Positions 34,653 through 43,600 of a stretch of DNA of 64,000 nucleotides are shown piece by piece. The notes beneath the pieces are model-generated. The model worked only from the letters and a program-made list of their open reading frames with translations. It did not search any database and was not told where the DNA came from. The stretch comes from CAXMQZ01 sp963707075 (GTDB lineage: Bacteria > Acidobacteriota > Thermoanaerobaculia > Multivoradales > JAHEKO01). Location: assembly GCA_963707075.1 (NCBI GenBank), contig CAVPOX010000002.1, positions 186,001-250,000 on the forward strand. The letters are read 5' to 3'. Made by a program: the position numbers and the translations under genes. Position 1 is the first letter of the stretch, and every line of letters begins with the position of its first letter.

Positions 34653-35092
34653 TTGTTCACCCCTCTGTAACGATCGGTCTTCAGGGCCTTGACTCGGTCG
34701 AGCAAGACCGAAAGGAACAGCAGGGTCCCGCCGCCCAGAAGGGACGATATCAATAGTTTTTCAAACCACTGCCCCTCTCCGGCGAGCAGGCCTCGAATCG
34801 CCATCCCACCGGCTCCGACTACAAAGACCGTCACCAGGACCCACCCGGCCAGGCGCAGCCCCTTGCTGCCGGTGGCACGGGGCGCCTCCTGCCATTCTTC
34901 ATCCAGCGGTACCGGAAAAGGCGTTGCCATGGCAGCCTCCCTGTTGTCGAGCAGATCCTGCATCAGGGCCCTGCACTCTGTGCAATCTTCCAGATGGAGA
35001 CGGACTCTCTGGTTGTCCGCTTGGGTCAACTCACTGTCGAGGTGCCCCGACAGCAGCGTCTGGTCGAACCCGGATCGACATCCTTGCATCAT
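34649..35092 (-). CDS. zinc-finger anti-sigma factor, membrane-bound
   Basis: 147 residues. The N-terminal ZAS domain has H-x3-C-x2-C in HLEDCTECRALMQDLLD near residue 33. Transmembrane helices lie at about 81-101 (LAGWVLVTVFVVGAGGMA) and 113-130 (LLISSLLGGGTLLFLSVL). It would hold the ECF sigma factor encoded just upstream at the membrane and release it on a signal. It overlaps both neighbours by four bases (ATGA), so expression is coupled. Confidence 0.88.
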   Translation of the reverse strand: MMQGCRSGFDQTLLSGHLDSELTQADNQRVRLHLEDCTECRALMQDLLDNREAAMATPFPVPLDEEWQEAPRATGSKGLRLAGWVLVTVFVVGAGGMAIRGLLAGEGQWFEKLLISSLLGGGTLLFLSVLLDRVKALKTDRYRGVNK

Positions 35093-35724
35093 CGGTCACT
35101 CCTCGAGGCTGGATCCTGAGATGGACTGTCTGGGCCATCCAGCTCTCTCATCCTGCGCCGCAGACTGCAGCGAGCCGCATGCAACCGGGACATCACCGTT
35201 CCCTTGGGAATGCCCAAGACCGACGCAATCTCGACATAGGTCAGATCCTGATAATCCCGCAGCACCAGGATCTCCCGGTGTTTCGCCGACAGTCTGTTCA
35301 GCGCCTGCCACACCCTTTGCTGCAGCCGCTGGCTCTGCAGTCGCTGCCCGGGACCGGGCGCGGCAGATACCGGCTCGAGTCCCGTCTTTTCCAGATAGCT
35401 CTCCAGAGATTCCACCCGCCTGCGCCGCCGCTGGCGTTCGAGATCACGGACCCGGTTATGCACGATTCGAAAGAGCCATGGCAAAACCGGCCGATGAGCC
35501 TCGAACCGGTCCAGACTCGTGAAAAAGCGAAGCATCGAGTCCTGCGCCACGTCCTTCGCCTCTTCCGGCCGTCCCAGCAGCTGCATTGCCAGACGAAAGG
35601 CCGGCGTCCTGTAACGAACCGCCAGCAGTTCCCGCGCCGCGAGGTCACCTTGCTGGGCCAACACCACCACCTCACCCTCGGGCAACGACTCCAGATCCAG
35701 ATGTGTTGCAGCGGCCATACTCAT
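35089..35724 (-). CDS. ECF RNA polymerase sigma factor
   Basis: 211 residues with both conserved domains. Region 2 has LLGRPEEAKDVAQDSMLRFF and LPWLFRIVHNRVRDLERQRR, and region 4 has LSAKHREILVLRDYQDLTYV followed by EIASVLGIPKGTVMSRLHAA. The linker is long and basic. It is first in a four-gene operon with its anti-sigma factor, YbjQ and a secreted protein. A 96-base divergent gap separates it from the PilZ gene; TATAGT on the minus strand near 35731-35736 is a possible -10. Confidence 0.93.
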   Translation of the reverse strand: MSMAAATHLDLESLPEGEVVVLAQQGDLAARELLAVRYRTPAFRLAMQLLGRPEEAKDVAQDSMLRFFTSLDRFEAHRPVLPWLFRIVHNRVRDLERQRRRRRVESLESYLEKTGLEPVSAAPGPGQRLQSQRLQQRVWQALNRLSAKHREILVLRDYQDLTYVEIASVLGIPKGTVMSRLHAARCSLRRRMRELDGPDSPSQDPASRSDR

Positions 35725-35820
35725 ATCTGACTATACGCTGCAGCAGGGCCGGTATTCGACCCCTTCCCGCGCATATAATGAGACAGGCGGCCGGCCGAGA
35801 ACGCGGAAGAGAAGATCCCA

Positions 35821-36888
35821 GTGAACAGGCAGTCGAACGGGTCGAGGACGGGCTTGGAACCCATTGCCAAGCGGGTTCCCATCGAACGAAAGATCGACCT
35901 CCGCTTCCCCAACTTCGAGGGTCTGATCACCCACATGTCGGCCAATCTCTCGACGAGCGGCATGTTCATTCAGACCGAGTCACCCAGAGCTCCGGGGACA
36001 GAATTCGATTTCAGCATCCGCATCGAGGAGTGGAGCCCCATCCAGGGTGTGGCTCGGGTCATCTGGACTCGTTCGCGGACCGAAAGCCCTGAGCGACCCG
36101 CGGGTATGGGCGTGCAGTTCGTCGAACTGGACGGACAGAGCCGCCGTATGATTCGCTGGCTGGTCGACAAGCACCTGCAGGCAGGTGGAAGGCCTTTTGA
36201 CGTCGACAGAGTCCCCGCCGGAGCTTCAGGGTACCGCCACACTCAGGGGTCGGATCGAGATGTCGAATCAGCCAGACCAGGTCAGCGGAAGGCCGGCAAG
36301 GTTCCCGTTCGTGCGACGGGTGGCACCCGCGGTCGACGGGGACTGGTCGCGATTCTGGCTATTCTCGGTCTTGGTGTGGCTGCTCTGGCCATTTACAGGT
36401 ACTGGTTCGATGGGTCCCAGAAGCAGGTTCGGTCGCAGCCTGTCGACATCAGCTCACCCAATAGCGAGCGTGAACCCGGCGTCGACCGCGAAACCGAAAG
36501 TTCGGATACCTCCGTGGGAGCTGACGAGTCGACGGACAGCCGCGCCTCGGCCGAGGCCGTCACGGGTTTCCTCCGCTCCTGGTCGACCTCCTGGGAGCAG
36601 CGCGACTCTGATGCCGTGAAGGCTCTGTACTCGGAGCGCTTCGACGGAGCCGCCTACGGTGGCCGCAGTGCCTGGGAGGCCGAAGTCGACCAGCGCATCA
36701 GGAACTCCGACTACATCAACATTGCGATCTCGGGCCTCGAGGTCGACTTCCCCACTCCCGAGGAAGCCACGGCCACCTTCTTCAGATCGTGGCGTTCCGA
36801 TCTGCTTGACGAGACTCGTCGGATGGTCCTGGTCCTCGGGCCCGCCGACCGGTCATGGAAGATCCTCGACGAGAAGTTTCTCGACTGA
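35821..36888 (+). CDS. PilZ domain - transmembrane - NTF2/SnoaL-like protein
   Basis: 355 residues from GTG 35821 behind a GGAAGAGAAG purine run. Residues about 15-125 are a TIGR02266-type PilZ domain (RVPIERKIDLRFPN, LSTSGMFIQTESPRAPGT and MGVQFVELD). This subfamily lacks the full R-x3-R c-di-GMP motif, so ligand binding is uncertain. One transmembrane helix lies at about 172-195 (GLVAILAILGLGVAALAIY). After an acidic linker, residues about 240-355 resemble an NTF2/SnoaL-type cone as in some envelope proteins (AVTGFLRSWSTSWEQRDSDA). It would connect a cytoplasmic PilZ to a periplasmic domain. Confidence 0.75.
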   Translation: MNRQSNGSRTGLEPIAKRVPIERKIDLRFPNFEGLITHMSANLSTSGMFIQTESPRAPGTEFDFSIRIEEWSPIQGVARVIWTRSRTESPERPAGMGVQFVELDGQSRRMIRWLVDKHLQAGGRPFDVDRVPAGASGYRHTQGSDRDVESARPGQRKAGKVPVRATGGTRGRRGLVAILAILGLGVAALAIYRYWFDGSQKQVRSQPVDISSPNSEREPGVDRETESSDTSVGADESTDSRASAEAVTGFLRSWSTSWEQRDSDAVKALYSERFDGAAYGGRSAWEAEVDQRIRNSDYINIAISGLEVDFPTPEEATATFFRSWRSDLLDETRRMVLVLGPADRSWKILDEKFLD

Positions 36889-36894
36889 TGCGAA

Positions 36895-37674
36895 TCACGT
36901 ATCCGTGACGCCATCCAGAATACGGTCGCCGTAGAGCCGGACGGTGTTTTCGGCTACGGCTGCCGTGACTTCCGCGACAGTCAATCCCTTGATCTCGGCA
37001 ATTGCCTTGGCCGCTACGACGAGGTTTGCCGGTTCGTTCCGTCCCTGCCCGTCGGGACCGAGGACCGGACTGTCGGTCTCCAGCAGAAGGCACTCCAGAG
37101 GGAGCTGGCGCACCAGCTTCTGCTTCTGCACCGACCGGATCACCGAAGGAGGAATCGAGAAGTAGAATCCGGCCTCGACCGCCGGCAGTGCCTTCGCCGC
37201 TCGCCCGTCGAAGGCATGGAGCTGGACCCGCCTGGCATCTGCCTCGAGCAGTAGCTCGATCGTCGGTCCGCCCGCAGCCCGGGAATGGACATTCAGGGGA
37301 AGGTCGAGCTCGCGCGAGAGGTCGATGAAGAGTCGAAATATCTCCTGCTGCACTTCGCGCCCGCCAGCGTCCTGAACCTTCCAGAGATCCAACCCCACTT
37401 CGCCAATAGCGAAGAGACGCTCGCGATGGGTGCGAATCTGGATCGCCAAAGCTCGTGCCTGAGTCGTATCCAGAATCGTCGGGAACAAGCCCGCCGCCGG
37501 GCGTACCATGTCCGGGAAGTCCCTGGCCAGCGCCAGATTCACCTCGAGGTCAGCCAGAGTCTCCCCTACCGCCACGACGGCCTGGACTCCCTCCCGGGTC
37601 GCCCGAGCCAGTACTGCCGGGCGGTCCTCGTCGAAGCAAGGGTCGCAGAGGTGGGCGTGAGTATCGATCAACAT
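36895..37674 (-). CDS. TatD family metal-dependent hydrolase
   Basis: 259 residues, typical for TatD/YcfH nucleases. The metal ligands are present: LIDTHAHLCDPCFDEDR, IGEVGLDLWKVQD and LLLETDSPVLGPDGQGRNEP. The family has DNase and D-aminoacyl-tRNA-related activities in the cytoplasm. It follows fdhD by 15 bases, ending the mobA-fdhD-tatD run, and is convergent with the PilZ gene six bases away. Confidence 0.92.
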   Translation of the reverse strand: MLIDTHAHLCDPCFDEDRPAVLARATREGVQAVVAVGETLADLEVNLALARDFPDMVRPAAGLFPTILDTTQARALAIQIRTHRERLFAIGEVGLDLWKVQDAGGREVQQEIFRLFIDLSRELDLPLNVHSRAAGGPTIELLLEADARRVQLHAFDGRAAKALPAVEAGFYFSIPPSVIRSVQKQKLVRQLPLECLLLETDSPVLGPDGQGRNEPANLVVAAKAIAEIKGLTVAEVTAAVAENTVRLYGDRILDGVTDT

Positions 37675-37689
37675 CGACCTACCACAGCT

Positions 37690-38559
37690 TCACGCATCTG
37701 CAATCCGCTCCCGTCCACTGTAAATGTTGAACCGGTTCTGTCCGAGAAAACCAATCAATGTCATCCCATACTCGGTTGCCAGATCGATCGCCAGGCTGGA
37801 GGGAGCCCCTACCGCCGCCAGCATCGGGATACCGGCCAGGATCGACTTCTGCACGAGCTCGAAACTGACCCTTCCACTGACCAGGACGAGTCTCTGTGAG
37901 CTCGGCAGGCGAGCCTGCAGGAATTGGCCGCCAACCAGCTTGTCCACGGCGTTGTGACGCCCCACATCCTCACGAAGATCAAGCATTCGACCCTCGGAAT
38001 CGAACAGGGCCGCTGCGTGTAGACCACCCGTGCGGGCGAACACGGCCTGTCTGGAGGAAAGCACTTCGGTCAAGCTCAGCAGGGTTCCCGAGGAGATCTG
38101 AAAGTCACCCACAGGACGTGCCGCACAAGCCTGTCGCACGGCGTCGATCGAGGTCCGGCCACAGATACCACACGCAGAGCTGATCAGCACATGGCGACTC
38201 AGCCGGTCCGCGTCGAACTGCTTTGCTGGAGCCAGATGCACATCGATCACGTTGCCGAAGGCCTGCCCCTCTACCCGGTCGCAGTGTTCTATCCGCCAGA
38301 TGTCCTCGGGTCGATCGACCACCCCCTCACTGAACAGGAATCCAGTCGCGAGGTCGAAGTCTTCACCAGGGGTCCGCATGGTGACCGCTACCGATCGACT
38401 CCGGCGTCGACCAGCCGACTCTGCCACCACCCTGATCTCGAGCGGCTCCTCCACTGTGACCAGGTCCTCGGTCCGGGTGAACGTCCCGTCCAGATGTCTC
38501 GCCACTTTCACTCGCAGCGTGGCTTCGGCCGGATGCGAGTCCACCGGCTCTCGGGTCAT
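37690..38559 (-). CDS. fdhD: formate dehydrogenase accessory sulfurtransferase FdhD
   Basis: 289 residues from ATG 38559, which overlaps the mobA stop by four bases; a longer in-frame start inside mobA is rejected. FdhD moves sulfur from the IscS cysteine desulfurase to the Mo-bis-MGD cofactor of formate dehydrogenases. The catalytic loop SSACGICGRTSID has both cysteines, and FARTGGLHAAALFD and REDVGRHNAVDKLVGG are family signatures. Pairing with mobA implies a Mo-bis-MGD enzyme elsewhere in the genome. Confidence 0.95.
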   Translation of the reverse strand: MTREPVDSHPAEATLRVKVARHLDGTFTRTEDLVTVEEPLEIRVVAESAGRRRSRSVAVTMRTPGEDFDLATGFLFSEGVVDRPEDIWRIEHCDRVEGQAFGNVIDVHLAPAKQFDADRLSRHVLISSACGICGRTSIDAVRQACAARPVGDFQISSGTLLSLTEVLSSRQAVFARTGGLHAAALFDSEGRMLDLREDVGRHNAVDKLVGGQFLQARLPSSQRLVLVSGRVSFELVQKSILAGIPMLAAVGAPSSLAIDLATEYGMTLIGFLGQNRFNIYSGRERIADA

Positions 38560-39176
38560 GACCTGCGCCTCGGGCGATTCAGCATCTCCTCGAAGGCTTC
38601 GCTGCGATTGACATTCGCCAAGAGGTCCGATCGGTGCCAACCGTGGTCGCAATCGAGCGCCAGGACTCTAGCCTCGAGCGATTCGACAAGTGCGAGGACA
38701 CTCAGTCGGTCCTCGTCCAGCGCTCTCTCGATCGCTGGCAGGCATTCTCCGCTGTAGAGGCCACATAGTGGTTGCAGGCCCTTGATGTCCCGAGGTAGCC
38801 GCACTTGAGCGGGTCCGAGCGATCCGGAACCCACAATCCAGCGAACAAGCTGCGGAGTCACATGGGGCATGTCGCAGGCCAGCACGAAGACCGGTCGTCC
38901 GTGGCCCCGATCGAGCGCCGCGTGCATGCCGCCGAGGGGCCCTCGCCCGGGCCGAGTATCCGGCACCACTTCGACGCCGAGATCGCCATATCCCCTGCCA
39001 AGAGGAGCCACCACCACGACCTCTTCGAATACCGCTTCCAACACCGCCACCGCGTGAGCCAAGAGGGTGCGCCCCTCCACCTCGAGCAAGGCCTTGTCGC
39101 GCCCCATTCGACGGCTCTCACCACCCGCGAGCACAGCCCCCATCACAGTCGTCGATCCAGTGCTTGCCTCCGGCAT
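38556..39176 (-). CDS. mobA: molybdenum cofactor guanylyltransferase MobA
   Basis: 206 residues from ATG 39176; longer in-frame starts to 39242 exist but add no conserved sequence. MobA attaches GMP to molybdopterin to give the MGD cofactor. The nucleotide-binding start is MGAVLAGGESRRMGRDKALL, with GRGPLGGMHAALD and the metal motif VLACDMPHVTPQLV. It is first of mobA-fdhD-tatD and divergent from the receiver-protein gene. Confidence 0.93.
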   Translation of the reverse strand: MPEASTGSTTVMGAVLAGGESRRMGRDKALLEVEGRTLLAHAVAVLEAVFEEVVVVAPLGRGYGDLGVEVVPDTRPGRGPLGGMHAALDRGHGRPVFVLACDMPHVTPQLVRWIVGSGSLGPAQVRLPRDIKGLQPLCGLYSGECLPAIERALDEDRLSVLALVESLEARVLALDCDHGWHRSDLLANVNRSEAFEEMLNRPRRRS

Positions 39177-39254
39177 AGGAAAACCTCGAACCCATGCTAG
39201 CAAAGGCCTGCACATGGCCGAGATCGAATCCATCGACCGCAAAGAAACCCGGGC

Positions 39255-39264
39255 GTGCTAGCAT
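39255..39264 (+). promoter_or_regulatory. GTGCTAGCAT motif, copy 1 (upstream of the receiver gene)
   Basis: This 10-mer lies 56 bases before the receiver-protein start and recurs exactly upstream of two other plus-strand genes (40428, 56410). It can be read as an extended -10 (TG-n-TAGCAT), or as an operator built on the palindrome TGCTAGCA. A further TGCTAGCA lies at 39195-39202. Confidence 0.45.
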
Positions 39265-39310
39265 TTTCAGAAAGAAGCCGGCGTGGGACCTGCCGGAGAA
39301 GCGAGTAGCC

Positions 39311-39673
39311 GTGAAAGTTCTCGTAGTCGACGACGAAGCACAGGTGCTTCAGCTGGTCGCAGCGCTACTGCAAGCCAAGGAGCACGACGTCATCACCGCG
39401 CCTGACGGTGAGGAAGCGCTCCGACTGGTGGAAGCCGACCGGCCCGACGCCATTTTTCTCGACATCATGATGCCCGGCGTCGATGGCGCAACGGTTGCAC
39501 AGAAGCTGCGAGAAACTCCCGAAACTGCCGATATTCCAATCATCTTCCTCACGGGCCTCGTCGACGCCGACGAGATGCGCAAGCGAGGCCCCAAGATCGG
39601 CGGTCAGTTCTTCCTGGCCAAACCCTTCGACGCTGAGCGTCTGTATCAAGTGCTGGATCTGGCCACTCGCTGA
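39311..39673 (+). CDS. single-domain response regulator (CheY-like receiver)
   Basis: 120 residues from GTG 39311; the in-frame sequence upstream to 39194 lacks conserved features. All receiver residues are present: the acidic pair in VLVVDDEAQVLQL, the phospho-acceptor Asp in FLDIMMPGVDG, the Thr in IIFLTGLVD and the Lys in FFLAKPFDAER. No output domain is attached, so it signals by protein contact. No histidine kinase is adjacent. Its stop lies three bases from the convergent plsC-like stop. Confidence 0.92.
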   Translation: MKVLVVDDEAQVLQLVAALLQAKEHDVITAPDGEEALRLVEADRPDAIFLDIMMPGVDGATVAQKLRETPETADIPIIFLTGLVDADEMRKRGPKIGGQFFLAKPFDAERLYQVLDLATR

Positions 39674-39676
39674 GGG

Positions 39677-40387
39677 TCAATCGACCAGTGCGAGTAGCTC
39701 CGAGCGCACCCGGTCGGCAAACTGACGCCTGTCGGCAACTTCGAGACTGTCGCTCGACAATGGACTCCCTACCTGGACACGAATCGTCCCAGGGCGAATG
39801 ATGATCGAGTTGGCAGGCAAGACTTCGGCGGCCCCCTGAATCAGGATTGGCACAACGGGCACGCCAGCCTTGATCGCAGCGACAAAGGCCCCGGTCTTGA
39901 ATGGCTGTACCGATCCGTCCGGGCTGCGCGTGCCTTCGGGAAACGCCATCAGGCTCATCCCCCCTTCCAGCGATCGAGCCAGCTGCTCGATACTCTCGCG
40001 CGCCGCCTCGCTCCTGGCTCGATCCACAAAAACCATTCCCATCGCACTGATGAAGGTGCCGACCATGGGGACACGACGCAACTCCTCTTTTGCCAGAAAC
40101 CTGAGGGGAGTATCGAGTGCCGCGAAGACCACCGGAATGTCGGCCTGAGACGAGTGGTTGGCGACAAAGAGGTACGACTGCGAGAGATCGAGAGTATCGA
40201 CGCCCTCGACCTGTAGCTCGGCGCCAATCATCTTCAGCGTCATTGGAGCCCAAAGGTAACGAGCCATAGCGAGCGGCAGGGAATGCCGACGCGTTAGCCA
40301 GTAGATCGGCAAGGCAACCACCAGGCAAAGCCCGGTCCACACGGCTACCAACAGCACTCTCACGCCGGAGACGACTCTTTCCATCAT
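39677..40387 (-). CDS. plsC: 1-acyl-sn-glycerol-3-phosphate acyltransferase
   Basis: 236 residues from ATG 40387 (ATG 40384 is equally possible). It acylates lysophosphatidic acid at the inner membrane. Motif I is FVANHSSQADIPVVF (H-x4-D), motif III is MAFPEGTRSPDGSVQPFKTG, and a hydrophobic helix lies at about 10-30 (VLLVAVWTGLCLVVALPIYW). It is divergent from the M16 peptidase genes. Confidence 0.9.
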   Translation of the reverse strand: MMERVVSGVRVLLVAVWTGLCLVVALPIYWLTRRHSLPLAMARYLWAPMTLKMIGAELQVEGVDTLDLSQSYLFVANHSSQADIPVVFAALDTPLRFLAKEELRRVPMVGTFISAMGMVFVDRARSEAARESIEQLARSLEGGMSLMAFPEGTRSPDGSVQPFKTGAFVAAIKAGVPVVPILIQGAAEVLPANSIIIRPGTIRVQVGSPLSSDSLEVADRRQFADRVRSELLALVD

Positions 40388-40427
40388 GCTCGAGCTTCTG
40401 AGCCTATCGCCTTTCAAAGGGTACCGC

Positions 40428-40437
40428 GTGCTAGCAT
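40428..40437 (+). promoter_or_regulatory. GTGCTAGCAT motif, copy 2 (upstream of the M16 pair)
   Basis: Exact second copy of the 10-mer, ending 20 bases before the preferred GTG start at 40458. If it is a -10, the leader would be only about 12 bases long and would begin next to the GGAG ribosome-binding site. Confidence 0.45.
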
Positions 40438-40457
40438 CTGCGCCCACGGAGTCCGAT

Positions 40458-42041
40458 GTGACACCCCTCTGCCGCGCCGCTTGTTCCTCTCGACTGTTCC
40501 TGCTGCTCGCAATCCTGGCCGTCTCGGCCGGATCCGCCTCCGCTCGAAGCGAGCCTCGCCAGGCTCAGGTTCCGGTTCGTGAGCTGCGCCTGGACAACGG
40601 TATGAAGTTCCTCCTGATCCACCAACCCGAGTCCACTTCCGTGGTAGCGGGTTGGATGGTCGGCGTCGGATCGGCCGCCGATCCGGCGGACCGCACCGGC
40701 CTCAGCCACCTGCTCGAGCACATGATGTTCAAAGGCACCGAAAAGGTCGGGGCAAGGGACTTCCCTCGGGAAAGGGCTCTTCTCGCCGAGCTCGACAGTT
40801 TGTGGGAGACACGGGCAGCCCTCCAATCAAAACTGGATAACGCCTCCAGCAAGAAGCAGACAAAGAGCACCAAACGTATTCAACAGCTGACCACCGAGCT
40901 CGAAGACCTGCAGGAGCAAGCAGAAAGACTCGTCTATCAGGGCGAGTTCTCATTTCTCTATTCGGCACAGGGAGGCACGCGACTGGATGCCAACACCCTG
41001 CAGGACCTGACGCTCTTCTTCGTCACCTTGCCAGCCGACAAGCTCGAGCTCTGGTTCTGGTTGGAGTCCGATCGATTGCTCAGCCCGGTCTTCCGACAGC
41101 TCCACAAGGAGGTCCAGATCATCCTGGAAGAGCGGCGCCTGCGCATCGGGTCCACACCCACCGGCAGGCTGGACGAGAGCGCGCGAGCGATCTTCTGGAG
41201 CGATCATCCCTATTCCTGGAATCCGATGGGGCAAGCCGATGATCTGAAATCGGTAACTCGATCGGACGCCATCGAGTTCTTCCAGAGCCACTACCGGGCC
41301 GAGAACCTGACCGCAGCCCTGGTCGGGGCCTTCGACGTCGACCAGGCCGAGGACTGGGCGCGGCGCTACTTTGGCCGCATTCCGACCGGCGCGGCTCGCT
41401 TGGCGCCCGCCACCGCACCCAACCTCAGTGCTTTCACCGCAAAACGCATGGAAGAGGTCTGTGCCTGCCCGCCTCAAACGCGGATTCTCTACCCGACAGC
41501 CCGGTTCGGGCACGTCGACACCTACGCTCTGCAGCTCCTTTCCGCCATCATGAACGGCCGAACCGGTCGCTTGTACCGAAGACTGGTACTGGGCAGCGAA
41601 ATCGCCTTCTCCGCCTATACGCAGCAGGTGCCCTTGAAGCTGTCCGGGGTATTCAACTTCCGGGCCGAGAGCAAAGGCTCGACCGACCCGGATTCTCTGG
41701 TCACCGCCTGGGATGAGGAGTTGCGCCGACTGCTGGCTGAACAGCCATCGCAGGAAGAGATCGATCGCGCTCGAAATCGGCTGACTGCGGATGCCTTTCG
41801 TACCCTCAAGGAGCCAGAGGGCCTCTTGAAGCAACTGTTGATCTACGAAGGGTTGGGAGACTGGCGTTATCTCAATGAATGGTCTGCCCACCTGCAGAAG
41901 ATCACCCGCGAAGACATCGTCGCCGTTGCCGAAAAGTACCTCGTGCCAGAGCGGCGAACCGTCGTAATCTACCGTCGCGCAGGGCGCCAGGCCCACGTTT
42001 CTGCCTCTCCCGAGGTCCTGACCCTGCGGAGCGCACCTTGA
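40458..42041 (+). CDS. M16 family zinc peptidase, catalytic subunit
   Basis: 527 residues from GTG 40458, which has GGAG at 6-base spacing; an upstream ATG at 40386 would overlap the divergent plsC start. A signal peptide follows (LFLLLAILAVSAGSASA), so it acts in the periplasm. The inverted zinc motif is HLLEH in GLSHLLEHMMFKGTEKVG and the distal Glu lies in EVQIILEERRLR. About 75 extra residues between them are strongly helical, charged coiled coil (about 110-185), absent from simple M16 enzymes. It forms a coupled pair with the next gene (TTGA overlap). Confidence 0.88.
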   Translation: MTPLCRAACSSRLFLLLAILAVSAGSASARSEPRQAQVPVRELRLDNGMKFLLIHQPESTSVVAGWMVGVGSAADPADRTGLSHLLEHMMFKGTEKVGARDFPRERALLAELDSLWETRAALQSKLDNASSKKQTKSTKRIQQLTTELEDLQEQAERLVYQGEFSFLYSAQGGTRLDANTLQDLTLFFVTLPADKLELWFWLESDRLLSPVFRQLHKEVQIILEERRLRIGSTPTGRLDESARAIFWSDHPYSWNPMGQADDLKSVTRSDAIEFFQSHYRAENLTAALVGAFDVDQAEDWARRYFGRIPTGAARLAPATAPNLSAFTAKRMEEVCACPPQTRILYPTARFGHVDTYALQLLSAIMNGRTGRLYRRLVLGSEIAFSAYTQQVPLKLSGVFNFRAESKGSTDPDSLVTAWDEELRRLLAEQPSQEEIDRARNRLTADAFRTLKEPEGLLKQLLIYEGLGDWRYLNEWSAHLQKITREDIVAVAEKYLVPERRTVVIYRRAGRQAHVSASPEVLTLRSAP

Positions 42042-43600
42042 GACTGGCAGCAAGGCTATGCGCCGTCCTGGCCACTTGTGTCCTCTTGCCCACCTCACCG
42101 ATTGCTGCCCAGTCGATTCCAGCCCATCCGAGAGAGCTCCGGTATCCGGACCGGAGCGTTGCCTTACCTTCCGCCGATGGTCGTCGGGTCGAGCTCGGCG
42201 AGGGTATCGTTGTCTACCTCGCTCCCGACCGTTCCCTCCCTCTGGTCGAGATCTCTCTCGCGATTCCCGTCGGCAGCTTTCTGGATCCTTCCAGCCAGAA
42301 CGGGGTCTCCCTGATCACCGGGGATCAGATTCGTCGCGGAGGAGCTGGCGATCTGGCCGCCGAAGCATTCGACAACCGGGTGGATGACCTCGGCGCGAGA
42401 ATCACCACCATGGCAGGGACTACACGCTCGGGGGCCAGCTTGAGCGTACCTGTGTGGACACTTGGCGAAGGTTTGGACCTGTTCTTCAGCATGCTTTCCG
42501 TGCCGAGATTTCAACAGGACAGGTTGGCGGCGGTGCAAGGCAACCTTGCAGAAGGCATGAGCCGACGCAATGAGAGCGCCATTGTGGTACTCGAACGGGA
42601 GTGGAGCTGGTTGATGTATGGCGAATCGCACTTCAGCACTCGCCCCCTGACTCCGGCGAGCATCGGCAGCATCGGCCGTGAGGATCTCTTGGGGTTTCAC
42701 CGCCGCTACTGGTGTCCAGCTCAGATCATCCTGGCGGTATCCGGCGATTTCGATCGCGATTCCATCCTGCTTGCACTGCAGGAGCGGGTCGACACCTGGA
42801 CAGCGTCCAGACGGTCCTCAGAGGCTATTGCGTGGCCCCCGCCTTCGCCTTCCAAGCCAGCCGAGCCTGGTCTATACCACTACGAGATGAACGTTCCCCA
42901 GGCCAAAGTGATCATCGGACACCGACTCCAGGAGCTTCTCGCCTGGACCGCGCCCGATCGGTTCCTTCTCGAGGTGGTAGGCGAGCTGCTCGGCGGACAA
43001 GGAGCCATCTCACGCATCGCCGGACGACTGCGCACTTCCGAGGGTCTCGTCTACCGTGCCTCGGCGCGACTCGATCCCGGTGAGCTCTGGGCGGGAGAGT
43101 TGCAGATCTTCTTCGACACCCGTAACAGCTCAGTAGCACGTGCGGTTGAACTGGTCATCGAGGAGGTCGAGCGGCTGCGCTCGCATCCGGCCCATCCGGA
43201 CGAGCTGGCGGCCGTCAAGGAGTCCTTGTCGGCTCGCCTGCAACTGCGTTTCGACACCGCTGAAGAGATCGCTGGCTACTTTGCCGAGGACGAGCTCCTC
43301 GGCCGACCCCACGCGTACTGGCAGAGCTATCTCGATACCGTCTCGAGAGTGACTCCTGCCGAAGTCCAGCGAGCTGCCGAAGACACCATCCGCCCGGGCT
43401 CGCTCACCTATCTGACGGTCGGACGTTGGGGCGAGATCTCTGCAGGTGCTCCGCCTGGATCGTCGAAACTGGAAAGCATCATCGGTCATCGAGTGATCCA
43501 TCTACAGCCACGCGATCCACTGACCATGGAACCCATCCCCCGCGAGGAGAAAGGAGCTACCCCAGATGCTGATCGGAGTAATGGCAGATTCCCACGATAA
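42038..43600 (+). CDS. M16 family peptidase-like protein, non-catalytic partner
   Basis: 520 residues from TTG 42038, overlapping the previous stop (TTGA); the upstream in-frame sequence is antisense-like and rejected. A signal peptide is present (LCAVLATCVLLPTSPIAAQ). The fold resembles M16 (VEISLAIPVGSFLDPSSQNG at the start, FHRRYWCPAQIILAVSGDF in the middle), but where H-x2-E-H should be it reads VSLITGDQIRRGG, so zinc cannot bind. Catalytic/inactive M16 pairs act together, as in mitochondrial processing peptidase. Its 3' end overlaps the next gene by 35 bases. Confidence 0.85.
   Translation: MRLAARLCAVLATCVLLPTSPIAAQSIPAHPRELRYPDRSVALPSADGRRVELGEGIVVYLAPDRSLPLVEISLAIPVGSFLDPSSQNGVSLITGDQIRRGGAGDLAAEAFDNRVDDLGARITTMAGTTRSGASLSVPVWTLGEGLDLFFSMLSVPRFQQDRLAAVQGNLAEGMSRRNESAIVVLEREWSWLMYGESHFSTRPLTPASIGSIGREDLLGFHRRYWCPAQIILAVSGDFDRDSILLALQERVDTWTASRRSSEAIAWPPPSPSKPAEPGLYHYEMNVPQAKVIIGHRLQELLAWTAPDRFLLEVVGELLGGQGAISRIAGRLRTSEGLVYRASARLDPGELWAGELQIFFDTRNSSVARAVELVIEEVERLRSHPAHPDELAAVKESLSARLQLRFDTAEEIAGYFAEDELLGRPHAYWQSYLDTVSRVTPAEVQRAAEDTIRPGSLTYLTVGRWGEISAGAPPGSSKLESIIGHRVIHLQPRDPLTMEPIPREEKGATPDADRSNGRFPR

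Noticed and set aside
40386..40457. Upstream ATG for the M16 catalytic subunit.
   Set aside because: It overlaps the divergent plsC start; the GTG at 40458 has GGAG at ideal spacing and begins the signal peptide.
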